This document shows positions 19,760 to 27,678 of a stretch of DNA of 40,234 bases, piece by piece; the stretch's first letter is position 1; the number at the start of each line of letters is the position of its first letter. Made by a program: the position numbers and the translations under genes. A model generated the notes under the pieces. That model saw nothing but the letters and a program-made list of their open reading frames with translations. It searched no databases and was not told the DNA's origin. Origin of the DNA: Thermodesulfovibrionales bacterium (lineage in GTDB: Bacteria > Nitrospirota > Thermodesulfovibrionia > Thermodesulfovibrionales > Dissulfurispiraceae); the NCBI GenBank assembly GCA_020062545.1, contig JAGUWD010000022.1, forward strand, positions 1 through 40,234, read 5' to 3'.

Positions 19760-20565
19760 GCCTTGATCTCCGTGTTAATCAATAACCCCCACCTGCGATT
19801 GTATTTCCCGTGCCGTGGCAATGTAGGATCAAGTAGTGAAAAGCCCGGCGCGAGAGTAACAGCTTTTCGGAACTTTTCTATATTTCCTAATTTAAGCGTT
19901 TCCATTAAAAATCCGAGGCGTTTTGCAACAGCGCTATTTCCGATTTTGACTGCGTATTTCCTAAGTTTTACCTCATCTATTTGTGGCCATGCGGTCGCCA
20001 GTGCCTTTGCTATTTCTCCAACTCCTCCGACATACTGAGGCAGGTCAAGTCCGTCAATAATTGTTTTTTCCCTATCCGTAATCATAAAAGGTGTTTCATC
20101 TATCCAGTCTTTGACTATGCCGAAGAACTTTTCCGGTCTGAGCGAGACTATCTTGTAGCTCACGCCGAGCGCTTCGCGTGGAGGCCGCCTCACTGGATGA
20201 TTGGTAGCTATAAAGACGGTTCTGGGAAGCTGTTCGGTCATGCCGTGATGATTAAGCGCAGACCAGTATGCAATTGCCGCAGGAGATACCAGTTCCATAG
20301 CAACTATAAATTCATGCAATTGCGGAGTCCTATCTTCACCGGAAGAGAGCGGTATGACCGCGAATCGTCCCCGCCTGATACTCCTGATCCAGCCTTTGGT
20401 TTGAAGACGCTCCAAAAATTGTCTGGTGGGATCGCTTTTCTTGTGTCCGAGTACACGGCGGGCATCTGCAATGCTAAAAGTTGGATGAATGCCTATTTTC
20501 GCAAGAAACTGCGCCTCAGTTCTGCCTAAAGGGCTTCTTGTTATATTTTGCATGTCGTTTGTCAT
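19756..20565 (-). CDS. abiEi: AbiEi-type antitoxin/transcriptional regulator
   Basis: A 269-residue protein. The N-terminal winged HTH (FSIADARRVLGHKKSDPTRQ, then LERLQTKGWIRSIRRGRFAV) matches AbiEi antitoxins, which repress their operon. The C-terminal part (SALNHHGMTEQLPRTVFIAT ... TPFMITDREKTIIDGLDLP) is the conserved AbiEi domain. It is first in the operon with the toxin. This pair seems to be the only intact defence-type toxin-antitoxin system right of the module. Confidence 0.87.
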   Translation of the reverse strand: MTNDMQNITRSPLGRTEAQFLAKIGIHPTFSIADARRVLGHKKSDPTRQFLERLQTKGWIRSIRRGRFAVIPLSSGEDRTPQLHEFIVAMELVSPAAIAYWSALNHHGMTEQLPRTVFIATNHPVRRPPREALGVSYKIVSLRPEKFFGIVKDWIDETPFMITDREKTIIDGLDLPQYVGGVGEIAKALATAWPQIDEVKLRKYAVKIGNSAVAKRLGFLMETLKLGNIEKFRKAVTLAPGFSLLDPTLPRHGKYNRRWGLLINTEIKA

Positions 20566-20833
20566 TTCTACAGCCTACCTATGGCTTACATAATATAACA
20601 TTTTAAATGAAGAGTCAATAGGATATAGAGCATAGGAAGAAGGAATATTGAGGCACAAAAGGTAACCGCAGTTGGGATTATCCCTCTTTATATTCCAATC
20701 TACTATTGCAAGGATTGAAGGACTAACTCATGGACTGCCAAAACTTTCTACACTTAAAAAGATTGCCGATGCATTAGATGCAAGGCTTGTGGTTAAACTG
20801 CAATCCAAAAGGTCTTGATACTTAAAAAGGAAC
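20566..20833 (+). pseudogene. XRE antitoxin C-terminal fragment in otherwise empty spacer
   Basis: The gap between AbiE and the next gene holds only one recognisable piece. From 20696 to the stop at 20818 the frame reads QSTIARIEGL, then LSTLKKIADALDARLVVKLQ, the second half of an HTH_3/XRE antitoxin (of the HigA/RelB-partner type). There is no start or N-terminal half. The rest (20566-20695) looks non-coding and should hold the abiE promoter. Confidence 0.65.
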
Positions 20834-21142
20834 ATGTCTGGCGATGCAAAGGCTGTAGCGGACCGAACACGCTCCCAGTGGTTAATGCCTGACCACCAGA
20901 ATACTCCCGGCGGTGTTCAGGTATTCGTCCAGAAGATTGACTACAGAAAGGCTTTAGCATGCGGAGGCCCTTCAAATACGGCTAACTGCGATAGTCCGGC
21001 GATTGAGCAGTTGCCCTTAAGCGATCCGAGGGCTAAGGCTCTGTATGACGAGATGTTCGATAAGCACAACGATTTGAGAAAGTATAGATATCCGTTTAAT
21101 CCGACTGAAAGCACCGTGCCTGTGCCAACGCCTGTGCAGTGA
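20834..21142 (+). CDS. Hypothetical protein, possibly a fragment
   Basis: A 102-residue frame with aaaaagg upstream of ATG. The sequence NTPGGVQVFVQKIDYRKALA, then CGGPSNTANCDSPAIEQL and RYPFNP, has a structured look with two Cys, but I recognise no family. The length and abrupt start after a decayed XRE gene suggest it could be the C-terminal piece of a larger protein. Confidence 0.35.
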   Translation: MSGDAKAVADRTRSQWLMPDHQNTPGGVQVFVQKIDYRKALACGGPSNTANCDSPAIEQLPLSDPRAKALYDEMFDKHNDLRKYRYPFNPTESTVPVPTPVQ

Positions 21143-21303
21143 GAATTTGTCGAGCAGAACAGTTAAACGCCGGAGCGGGGGAGTCGTGAGATTTCAGGAC
21201 GAGGAGCGGGCATTGACGATGGTCTATTGGCAGAGGATAAAGCCCTGATGAAAATTTACAGAAAAGACTTGACAGTATCTGTTCCTATGCCGATAAATAA
21301 AAG

Positions 21304-21330
21304 AAAGGGCCGGATTAATCCCCGGCCTTT
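21304..21330 (+). terminator. Hairpin terminator
   Basis: AAAGG-g-CCGG / CCGG-CCTTT with a loop of about 8 bases and T-rich sequence downstream. It resembles the palindrome at 18078 in having a ccgg/gatt core. Confidence 0.6.
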
Positions 21331-21337
21331 GTTATTT

Positions 21338-21480
21338 TTATGTCGTAGATTTCCATAACGACATTTCGCATTCAAATATAGTTCTCCCAATTGTTTGAGT
21401 ACCCCCATGCCCATCACTGAACCCATATTCTCCTATATACACTTTGATAGCATCGGCACTGCTTGACCCTGTAAATGGTC
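21338..21480 (-). pseudogene. Lipoprotein paralogue fragment
   Basis: The minus-strand frame reads SSADAIKVYIGEYGFSDGHG, then GTQTIGRTIFECEMSLW and a stop at 21338. It aligns with SNDPNAINVYVGGCKFNDGP, then GGPQSLNKSTAEGEISLW of the intact lipoprotein directly upstream (start 22238). The N-terminus and the long C-terminal part are missing, so it is a broken tandem copy. Confidence 0.65.
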
Positions 21481-21614
21481 GGCTTTCATCTCGGCATTGA
21501 AATACCGAGGATTCCCGCCGACTGTCCTAAGAGTATAATACAGGCACTGTTCCTGCCCTTGTGCCAACAAATTAATAAAGCAAGAGGCTGGGGAGTTGTT
21601 CCCCATCCTCAAAT

Positions 21615-22238
21615 CTATTCATCTTTTGAAACTTCTATGTCATAGATATTTCCATCAAATTCTTTATCGTTATTATTTCTAAATGTTGCCTCGATTTTTT
21701 TAGGGAGATTTGATACAGTGGTTTTACCGTTAACTATAGAGATGCTTTGTTTCAACGTTTGGGCAAGCAACTTAGAACTTGCCATTAACATATTCGAAAA
21801 CTGTATATTATTTATTGGGGATAAACCATTATTAGTTTTCCCGTAAGCAACAACAGTTATTTCTTTGCCATTTATTACTGATGTTACCCGATTTTTAGGT
21901 CCCCAGCCCCCTACATTAAACTCTACTTTTTTAGTCTCAATAGCAATATCTGCTTGCTGCTTGCTATCCACAAATGTAACTTTGCCAAATTCTTCTACGA
22001 GTGCCTTTTTTATCCATAGTGATATTTCTCCTTCTGCCGTGCTTTTGTTTAATGACTGCGGTCCGCCTGGTCCATCGTTAAATTTGCATCCCCCCACATA
22101 CACATTAATAGCATTAGGGTCATTTGAACTTACAATCTGGTTTTGATCAATATATTTGTCCAACACATAGTGACCTCCACATCCACTCACCACCATCACC
22201 CCTATTACCAACACCAAAACTTTCAAAATTCCTTTCAT
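21615..22238 (-). CDS. Lipoprotein of unknown function (second of the pair)
   Basis: A 207-residue protein. Signal peptide MKGILKVLVLVIGVMVVSGC is nearly identical to that of the gene at 18148, with lipobox Cys at 20. The mature part has NVYVGGCKFNDGPGGPQSLN, then IKKALVEEFGKVTFVDSKQQ and ADIAIETKKVEF, an alternating alpha/beta pattern like outer-membrane-associated lipoproteins. It continues with a conserved VVAYGKTNNGLSPINN stretch. A broken copy lies just downstream. Role unknown. Confidence 0.65.
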   Translation of the reverse strand: MKGILKVLVLVIGVMVVSGCGGHYVLDKYIDQNQIVSSNDPNAINVYVGGCKFNDGPGGPQSLNKSTAEGEISLWIKKALVEEFGKVTFVDSKQQADIAIETKKVEFNVGGWGPKNRVTSVINGKEITVVAYGKTNNGLSPINNIQFSNMLMASSKLLAQTLKQSISIVNGKTTVSNLPKKIEATFRNNNDKEFDGNIYDIEVSKDE

Positions 22239-22277
22239 CTGAATCCTCCATAAAATAATTTCTTACTTTATATCACT
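22189..22277 (-). repeat. 89-bp leader/signal-peptide duplication, copy 2
   Basis: Matches 18689-18777 with one difference (22241). It covers the leader, ribosome-binding site and signal-peptide codons. Similarity stops abruptly at both ends. Confidence 0.9.
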
Positions 22278-22352
22278 TACCCATCCGTCTTCAGCATGTT
22301 CGAGAATTACATGGAAAATCACAATATTCTCTCCATTTAGAGTCTCTTATAG

Positions 22353-22376
22353 AAAATATTAGTCGTCTAATATTTT
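22353..22376. repeat. Perfect AT-rich hairpin
   Basis: AAAATATTAG-tcgt-CTAATATTTT, a 10-bp perfect stem in a non-coding stretch (22278-22481) upstream of the rightward small genes. It could be an operator or part of a recombination site. The rest of this gap has no recognisable feature. Confidence 0.55.
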
Positions 22377-22481
22377 GGGATTTAAGACATTTTAAAAATC
22401 ATGTAGCGCTTTGTCAATCTGAAAAAATATATAAAAGCGCTGAATTTTTTTGTGTTCTGGTGCATTAATAAGGTAAGGCAT

Positions 22482-22655
22482 ATGGTAGATAGAACAAAAA
22501 AAATTGAGAAATGCAAACAGTGTTACGCCGTGCGTCGCTGTATCTATACAGCGAAGATGCAGGAGAGATGCACAGGGCCGTTCAGCAGTAAAACAGGGCA
22601 AATAAATTTTATCCGGGATATCATCTGTAAAGGCGAGGGTGCCCGTGTCAGATAA
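22482..22655 (+). CDS. Small Cys-rich protein
   Basis: A 57-residue basic protein started at the ATG at 22482 (aaggtaagg upstream). It has 5 Cys, including KCKQC and CRIxxxC-like spacing, typical of small zinc-binding proteins in integrative elements. It overlaps the next gene by about 17 bases. No family is recognised. Confidence 0.45.
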   Translation: MVDRTKKIEKCKQCYAVRRCIYTAKMQERCTGPFSSKTGQINFIRDIICKGEGARVR

Positions 22656-22914
22656 TAGATGCTCAATCTTTTGCCGGGACGGAGAGGCCTGTATCTCTGA
22701 TATCCTCGAACAAAATCACCGGCGATGTATTACCGATATTGTCATTAACCGTACTCATGTTATAAGCGGAACAATCGATTTATTGCTTATTGAAAAACGT
22801 GATTGTCTCGGGGAGGATGTAATCGAATTGCTCGCCATGATCCAAAAAGACATCGCCGCACTATCGCTATTTATCGAAAATTTGTCAGGGGTTAATTATG
22901 CAAGGCGAGCTTGA
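22639..22914 (+). CDS. Small hypothetical protein near integrase
   Basis: A 91-residue frame starting with GTG (22639; GTG at 22645 is equally possible). The protein has 4 Cys in its N-terminal third and a helical C-terminus (VIELLAMIQKDIAALSLFIE). It overlaps both neighbours, so it belongs to a three-gene cluster before int. Such small genes often act as excision or regulation factors, but no HTH is evident. Confidence 0.4.
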   Translation: MPVSDNRCSIFCRDGEACISDILEQNHRRCITDIVINRTHVISGTIDLLLIEKRDCLGEDVIELLAMIQKDIAALSLFIENLSGVNYARRA

Positions 22915-23077
22915 AAATATCAGCGCGGACGAGATGGAAAGGGCCATCACGAAATGGGAGCGGTCAATTTGCCCTATTTGTGGCCGGGAATATCTGCACA
23001 GCAAATATTTTAAACCGGCGACATGTTTGCGAAAAGAGTGTATATATGCTCATAGGAGGCTAAAAATTGAGAAATAG
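22898..23077 (+). CDS. Small zinc-finger protein
   Basis: A 59-residue protein (ATG 22898) with the pattern CPICGRE ... ATCLRKEC, one C2-type zinc site of four Cys. It overlaps the upstream gene and ends 106 bases before the integrase. It may regulate int or bind the attachment region, a role suggested only by position. Confidence 0.5.
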   Translation: MQGELENISADEMERAITKWERSICPICGREYLHSKYFKPATCLRKECIYAHRRLKIEK

Positions 23078-23093
23078 CAGTTTTTGTATGTGT

Positions 23094-23114
23094 TAGCATG
23101 TTTCATGCTATAAT
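23094..23114 (+). promoter_or_regulatory. Integrase promoter with operator palindrome
   Basis: TGCTATAAT (23106-23114) is an extended -10 box, and no strong -35 is seen. TAGCATG-ttt-CATGCTA (23094-23110) is a perfect 7-bp-arm palindrome that overlaps the -10, the expected place for a repressor to silence int. Confidence 0.6.
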
Positions 23115-23183
23115 CCCATCAAGCGCTCTTTGAAAAACGAGGATTTGCAAGGCTTGATGGGTCCCAATTAAGGAGGTTTTAAA

Positions 23184-24296
23184 ATGGGACTTTACAGGCG
23201 AAAAGATTCACCAGTTTGGTGGATGAGTTTTTGTGTGGACAAAAGGCAGTATCAGATGTCAACAGGTACATCGGATAAGCAAATAGCACAAACAATTTAC
23301 GATGCAATAAAAGGTAAAATCGCAATCGGGAAATGGATCCCTGAACTACGGGAGGATGAAAAGCCGAAGGAATACACATTTATCGAATTATCCGAAAAAT
23401 ATAAAGCATGGGCAGAAGGACGTCAAAAGGCGTTTAAACGATGGAAAAGCTATCTTATCGCCCAACTGGTTAAAAAATTCGGGGATTTATTTTTAAACGA
23501 TTTCTCAACTGAGGTTATCGAGCAATACCAATCCGAAATGCTGAGTAAGGGCAATAAACCGGCAACAGTAAACAGGAAAATAGCTGTTTTAGCCCACATA
23601 TTCACAAAGGCAGCCGATTGGAAAATGATTGACAGTGCGGCGATCCCAAAAGTAAAAATGCTCAAAGAGGATAATAAGCGTTTGCGGTATCTGTCGAAAG
23701 AGGAGTGCCAGGCTTTAATTAATGCCTGCGAGCCTCATTTAAAGCCAATCGTGATTACCGCTCTGAATACTGGCATGAGGAAAGGCGAAATCCTAAATCT
23801 ACGATGGGATGCGAATATTGATCTCAGGCATGGTTTCATTCTGCTGGACAAAACCAAGAATGGAGAGCGCCGCGAAATACCAATCAATGACACGCTGAGA
23901 GGCGTTTTACAGGGTATTACCAGAAGACTCGATATTTCCCATGTCTTTTACGACAATTTCACAGGAAAGCCTTATGGTGATGTTAAACGGGCATTTGCTA
24001 CAGCTTGCCGGAGAGCAGGGATTAAGGACTTTCGCTTTCATGACCTGAGACATACCTTTGCATCTCATCTTGTCATGGCCGGAGTGGATTTAACCACAGT
24101 CAAGGAGCTATTAGGGCATAAGACCCTGACTATGACTTTAAGGTATGCTCATTTAGCCCCTTCTCATAAGGTAGAGGCAGTCAAAAAATACGATAATTTT
24201 TTGAACGGCAAAACGCCTCAAAATGAAGGTCAAAATCAGCTAAAGTATTACAATTCTATGACAGTAACCAAAGGTAGCTTGACAGCAAATGCCTAA
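23184..24296 (+). CDS. int: Tyrosine recombinase/integrase
   Basis: A 370-residue integrase with a strong ribosome-binding site (aaggaggt). Residues about 55-150 form the SAM-like core-binding domain. The catalytic domain has Arg in NTGMRKGEILNLRW (about R199), the HDLRHTFASH box (about 285-294) and the Tyr nucleophile in TMTLRYAHL (about 319). It lies between the small zinc-protein cluster and tRNA-Ala, whose 5' end begins 22 bases after the stop. It most likely integrated the island at this tRNA. It sits outside the repeat-bounded module, so it may serve the larger island. Confidence 0.93.
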   Translation: MGLYRRKDSPVWWMSFCVDKRQYQMSTGTSDKQIAQTIYDAIKGKIAIGKWIPELREDEKPKEYTFIELSEKYKAWAEGRQKAFKRWKSYLIAQLVKKFGDLFLNDFSTEVIEQYQSEMLSKGNKPATVNRKIAVLAHIFTKAADWKMIDSAAIPKVKMLKEDNKRLRYLSKEECQALINACEPHLKPIVITALNTGMRKGEILNLRWDANIDLRHGFILLDKTKNGERREIPINDTLRGVLQGITRRLDISHVFYDNFTGKPYGDVKRAFATACRRAGIKDFRFHDLRHTFASHLVMAGVDLTTVKELLGHKTLTMTLRYAHLAPSHKVEAVKKYDNFLNGKTPQNEGQNQLKYYNSMTVTKGSLTANA

Positions 24297-24318
24297 ATGC
24301 TTTAAATTACAATGGTTT

Positions 24319-24391
<73 letters not shown>

Positions 24392-24394
24392 CTT

Positions 24395-24904
24395 TTAATT
24401 TTTTGTTTCTTGTGTCCCGGACGTCTTTACCGCACACACTGTTTTTTGCAATGCCTCATCATATGATCCAGGGACTATAGGTTTCCATTCAGAATACGGA
24501 GATTCGGATTTTGACAATAGATTACCGTTCTTTGTGTAGTCTGCTTCTGATATTGAACGAGATATCCTGTCCGAACAGTTTATTTCTCTTAAAAAAACTG
24601 TGTATTCATAATTTTCGTATCCCTTTATAGACAGTCCAAGCCTTTTGTTTTCCTGTATCTGCCAGTTTCTGCCCTTGTCGTCTTTACTCACACGCTTTGT
24701 CCATACCGTTACTATTTTCTTCCTGAAGATATCGAAGATATTTTTTAAGGGGTCTTGAGCTTCTACATTATAATAAAAAGAGAAATTCTGGTTTTCGGCA
24801 TACAGTTCCCATTCCGCTCCATATGCATAATTGCAGTAAAGGGCTGTCAGCCCAAAGGCTAAAATGATAATCCCAAGTTTTGATAATAATCCGATTTTTG
24901 CCAT
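24395..24904 (-). CDS. Exported protein, surface-adhesin E-like
   Basis: A 169-residue protein with an N-terminal signal peptide (about 1-29, ending GAEW). The mature part has WELYAENQNFSFYYN, IVTVWTKRVSKDD, FLREINCSDR and SEWKPIVPGSYDEALQKTVC, the conserved order of the surface-adhesin protein E domain (NTHi protein E family), with two Cys positioned for a disulphide. It is convergent to tRNA-Ala and follows malic enzyme in the same direction. Here it is more likely a generic periplasmic protein than an adhesin. Confidence 0.65.
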   Translation of the reverse strand: MAKIGLLSKLGIIILAFGLTALYCNYAYGAEWELYAENQNFSFYYNVEAQDPLKNIFDIFRKKIVTVWTKRVSKDDKGRNWQIQENKRLGLSIKGYENYEYTVFLREINCSDRISRSISEADYTKNGNLLSKSESPYSEWKPIVPGSYDEALQKTVCAVKTSGTQETKN

Positions 24905-24910
24905 ACCTTA

Positions 24911-26317
24911 TTACTCCCTCCTTGCTATTCCTGTTTTGTGCGCTGCTTCTGAGACTTTTGCAGCGACCTCGGCAACCACTCTTCTGTCGAATATGCTCGG
25001 TACAATATAGTCTTCACTCAAATCCTTTTCATCCACCATCGATGCTATTGCCATTGAAGCAGCAAGCTTTATATCATCATTCACCTCTTTTGCCCTTGAG
25101 TTCAGAAGCCCCCTGAAGAGTCCCGGAAAACAAAGCATATTGTTTATCTGGTTTGGATAATCCGACCTGCCTGTTGCGAATATCCTTGCATGCGGTATGG
25201 CATCCTCCGGAGCAATCTCCGGTTCCGGATTTGCAAGGGCAAATACTATCGGGTCATGGGACATCCTCTTTATATCATCGACTGTTATGAGATTCGGTGC
25301 TGATACACCTATAAATATATCCGCACCGGCCATTGCATCTGAAAGACTCCCCTTTATCATTCCCGGGTTTGTATTTTCAGAAATCCATTCCTTTACGGAA
25401 TTCATGTGCTCTTTTCTGCCTTTATAAATAGCGCCTGCCCTGTCACAGACAATGATGTCTTTTATGCCAATTTTTAAGAGCATCTTACATGTTGCTGTCC
25501 CTGCAGCCCCAGCGCCGGATATTACTGCCTTTAAATCTTCCAATCTTTTTCCAACAACTTTAACTGCGTTAATCAGGGCTGCAAGTATTACTACTGCTGT
25601 GCCGTGCTGGTCATCGTGAAATACAGGAATATCAAGTTCTATCTTTAGCCTCTCCTCTATCTCAAAGCATCTCGGCGCAGATATATCCTCAAGATTTATT
25701 CCTCCAAATGCAGGCGAGATGTATTTCGCAACCTTTATTATCTCTTCTGTGTCCCTTGTCGAAAGGGCTATAGGAAATGCATCTATATCTGCAAACTCTT
25801 TAAATAACATAGCCTTGCCTTCCATCACTGGCATTGCTGCCTCCGGTCCTATGTCACCCAGGCCGAGGACAGCACTGCCGTCTGTAATGATTGCAACAGA
25901 GTTTCTCTTTATTGTGAACCTGTAGGCCTTTTCCTTATCGTGGTGTATTGCAGTGCAGACTCTTGCAACTCCAGGCGTGTAGACCATGGAAAGGTCATTT
26001 CTGTTTCTTACAGGAACCTTATTGTGTATCTCTATCTTTCCTCCATGATGCATGAGGAATGTCATATCAGAGACATGGAGAAGCTTTACGCCATCTATTT
26101 TCTTTACACTCTCAACTATCTTTTTTTCGTGTGTCTCGTCCCTTGCATTTACATTAATATCCCTGACTATTACCCCTCTGCCTACACTTACAATATCAAC
26201 AGCACCTATGTCTCCCCCCACATTCCCGATGGCAGTTGCAATCTTGCCGAACATTCCCGGCTTATTGATCACTTCTATCCTCAGAGTTACGCTGTAGCTT
26301 GGGCCTGGAACCTTCAT
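24911..26317 (-). CDS. NAD(P)-dependent malic enzyme with N-terminal ACT domain
   Basis: A 468-residue enzyme converting malate to pyruvate and CO2. Residues about 8-80 form an ACT domain (GMFGKIATAIGNVGGDIGAV), a probable allosteric amino-acid sensor. The malic core has VYTPGVARVC, GSAVLGLGDIGPEAAMPVME, DIDAFPIA and DDQHGTAVVILAAL (metal and substrate site), then the Rossmann motif SGAGAAGTATC and FALANPEPE. Length and order are normal for ACT-fused malic enzymes of anaerobes and Firmicutes. It likely feeds gluconeogenesis or provides reducing power. The start at 26317 is the only sensible one. Confidence 0.93.
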   Translation of the reverse strand: MKVPGPSYSVTLRIEVINKPGMFGKIATAIGNVGGDIGAVDIVSVGRGVIVRDINVNARDETHEKKIVESVKKIDGVKLLHVSDMTFLMHHGGKIEIHNKVPVRNRNDLSMVYTPGVARVCTAIHHDKEKAYRFTIKRNSVAIITDGSAVLGLGDIGPEAAMPVMEGKAMLFKEFADIDAFPIALSTRDTEEIIKVAKYISPAFGGINLEDISAPRCFEIEERLKIELDIPVFHDDQHGTAVVILAALINAVKVVGKRLEDLKAVISGAGAAGTATCKMLLKIGIKDIIVCDRAGAIYKGRKEHMNSVKEWISENTNPGMIKGSLSDAMAGADIFIGVSAPNLITVDDIKRMSHDPIVFALANPEPEIAPEDAIPHARIFATGRSDYPNQINNMLCFPGLFRGLLNSRAKEVNDDIKLAASMAIASMVDEKDLSEDYIVPSIFDRRVVAEVAAKVSEAAHKTGIARRE

Positions 26318-26361
26318 AGGTTAATTATAACTTAGATTGAATGTCAGGTATAATTATTTTG

Positions 26362-27018
26362 ATGAGAAAAAATTTATGGCCAAAGGATATTTTAGAGGCA
26401 AAGAAAATTCAGGATATCCTGAGAAAGAAGGTGAAGATTATACCTCTGAAAAAGACACCTGAATTAATTGCAGGGGTTGATGCTGCTTTTGCCGGCGATA
26501 AAGTTATAGCAGTTGCAGCTCTATACGAATATCCAGAGGTAAGGCATATAAAGGATGCTTTTTCTATCGAAAAAATAAGATTCCCTTATATCCCTGGAAT
26601 GCTTTCTTTTAGAGAAGGACATGCCATTATTAATGCCATCGGGAAATTGGATGCAAAACCTGATGTCATACTCTTTGACGGTCAGGGCATAGCGCACCCA
26701 AAGGGAATAGGCATTGCATCCCATATCGGGGTGATCTTGAATATTCCCACCATAGGGTGTGCAAAATCGAGGCTTGTAGGGGAATTTAAAGAGCCTGATG
26801 TTACAAAGGGGATCTGGACATATCTTTATTACAAAGGTATGAAAGTCGGTGCCGTATTAAGAACACGGAGCAATGTAAAGCCTGTTTTTGTCTCTCCCGG
26901 GCATATGATTGATATTGATTCGTCTGTAGAGGTAGTGATGAAATGCGTTTTTAAATACAGGATACCGGAGCCTCTCAGAATGGCCGATTATCTTTCAAAG
27001 AAGCTTAAATCCAAATAA
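26362..27018 (+). CDS. nfi: Endonuclease V
   Basis: A 218-residue deoxyinosine-specific endonuclease (also nicks inosine RNA in some relatives). Motifs: IAGVDAAF (catalytic Asp), YIPGMLSFREG, FDGQGIAHPKGIGIASHIGV and CAKSRLVG, all conserved in Nfi. I start it at the ATG at 26362 because TATAAT at 26349-26354 would place transcription start near 26361, giving a leaderless mRNA. An upstream in-frame ATG (26341) lies before that box. It is divergent from malic enzyme. Complete. Confidence 0.92.
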   Translation: MRKNLWPKDILEAKKIQDILRKKVKIIPLKKTPELIAGVDAAFAGDKVIAVAALYEYPEVRHIKDAFSIEKIRFPYIPGMLSFREGHAIINAIGKLDAKPDVILFDGQGIAHPKGIGIASHIGVILNIPTIGCAKSRLVGEFKEPDVTKGIWTYLYYKGMKVGAVLRTRSNVKPVFVSPGHMIDIDSSVEVVMKCVFKYRIPEPLRMADYLSKKLKSK

Positions 27019-27029
27019 TACATTTATAC

Positions 27030-27386
27030 TTAAGCATTTTTCTTCTTCTTGATATAAAACCACGCATTGAATCCGCATAAAATGACAGTAAGTACAAAGA
27101 TACTATAATGAGGAAGTTCGATGTATACGATTTTCTCTATATAATGAGGAATGAATGATCCTGTATAGGCGAGTGCAGGATCATGTTTTGACCTTAGCCA
27201 TACCTCAAGATGGGTAAGCGGGCAGTACCAGTCGAATATCTGTATGATAAAGGTAAAGATGAGACCCGAGATATGGAATATTTTTACAGCCCTGTACTTT
27301 ACTCCTAAGAATGCACCGAATATCAAAAAGACTATCCAGAGGAAATGTATAATGACAACTATATCTGCAAGGATTTTATAAGGCAA
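27030..27386 (-). CDS. DUF2784 membrane protein
   Basis: A 118-residue protein with four hydrophobic segments. ILADIVVIIHFLWIVFLIFG at the N-terminus, DWYCPLTHLE in the middle and a C-terminal helix match the DUF2784 family. Biochemical function is unknown. It is convergent to nfi and follows a small gene in the same direction. Confidence 0.8.
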   Translation of the reverse strand: MPYKILADIVVIIHFLWIVFLIFGAFLGVKYRAVKIFHISGLIFTFIIQIFDWYCPLTHLEVWLRSKHDPALAYTGSFIPHYIEKIVYIELPHYSIFVLTVILCGFNAWFYIKKKKNA

Positions 27387-27389
27387 ACA

Positions 27390-27608
27390 CTATCGCCTTC
27401 CTCTTTCATGTTTCTGACATTCGCTCATGATCTTTCTGATCTCCTCCGACTCTTTCGGTATTGTCCTTGTCCTTTCGCCCCTTACGTATTCTCCTTCGTA
27501 CACGTCCCAGTCCCCATGCTGGTTGGCTACATATTTCACGCCTTTGTACTCATAGCAGGTAACAAATATGCCGTTGTAGAAGGACTTTACATGGGTCTTC
27601 TTAACCAT
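27390..27608 (-). CDS. Small hypothetical protein
   Basis: A 72-residue protein started at the ATG at 27608, with aggagg 9 bases upstream; a longer frame to 27707 overlaps purL and lacks a site. The sequence THVKSFYNGIFVTCYEYKGV, then KYVANQHGDWDVYEGEYV is beta-rich and ends with a basic tail (CQKHERGRR). No family is recognised. It lies between purL and the DUF2784 gene, all leftward. Confidence 0.5.
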   Translation of the reverse strand: MVKKTHVKSFYNGIFVTCYEYKGVKYVANQHGDWDVYEGEYVRGERTRTIPKESEEIRKIMSECQKHERGRR

Positions 27609-27678
27609 CTCCACAAGCCTCCTAAATATGTTGATAAAAACCCCAAAGGGGGATTCCGTAAAGGGGACTTCGTCACCC

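Larger units (their letters stand above)
21143..21614. other. Mostly non-coding, with lipoprotein remnant and terminator
   Basis: This gap holds a hairpin at 21304-21330 and a leftward lipoprotein-paralogue fragment at 21338-21480. The stretch 21143-21300 has short frames (for example EDKALMKIYRKDLTVSVPMP) that look like decayed coding sequence, but I cannot name the family. Bases 21481-21614 show nothing recognisable. Confidence 0.4.
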
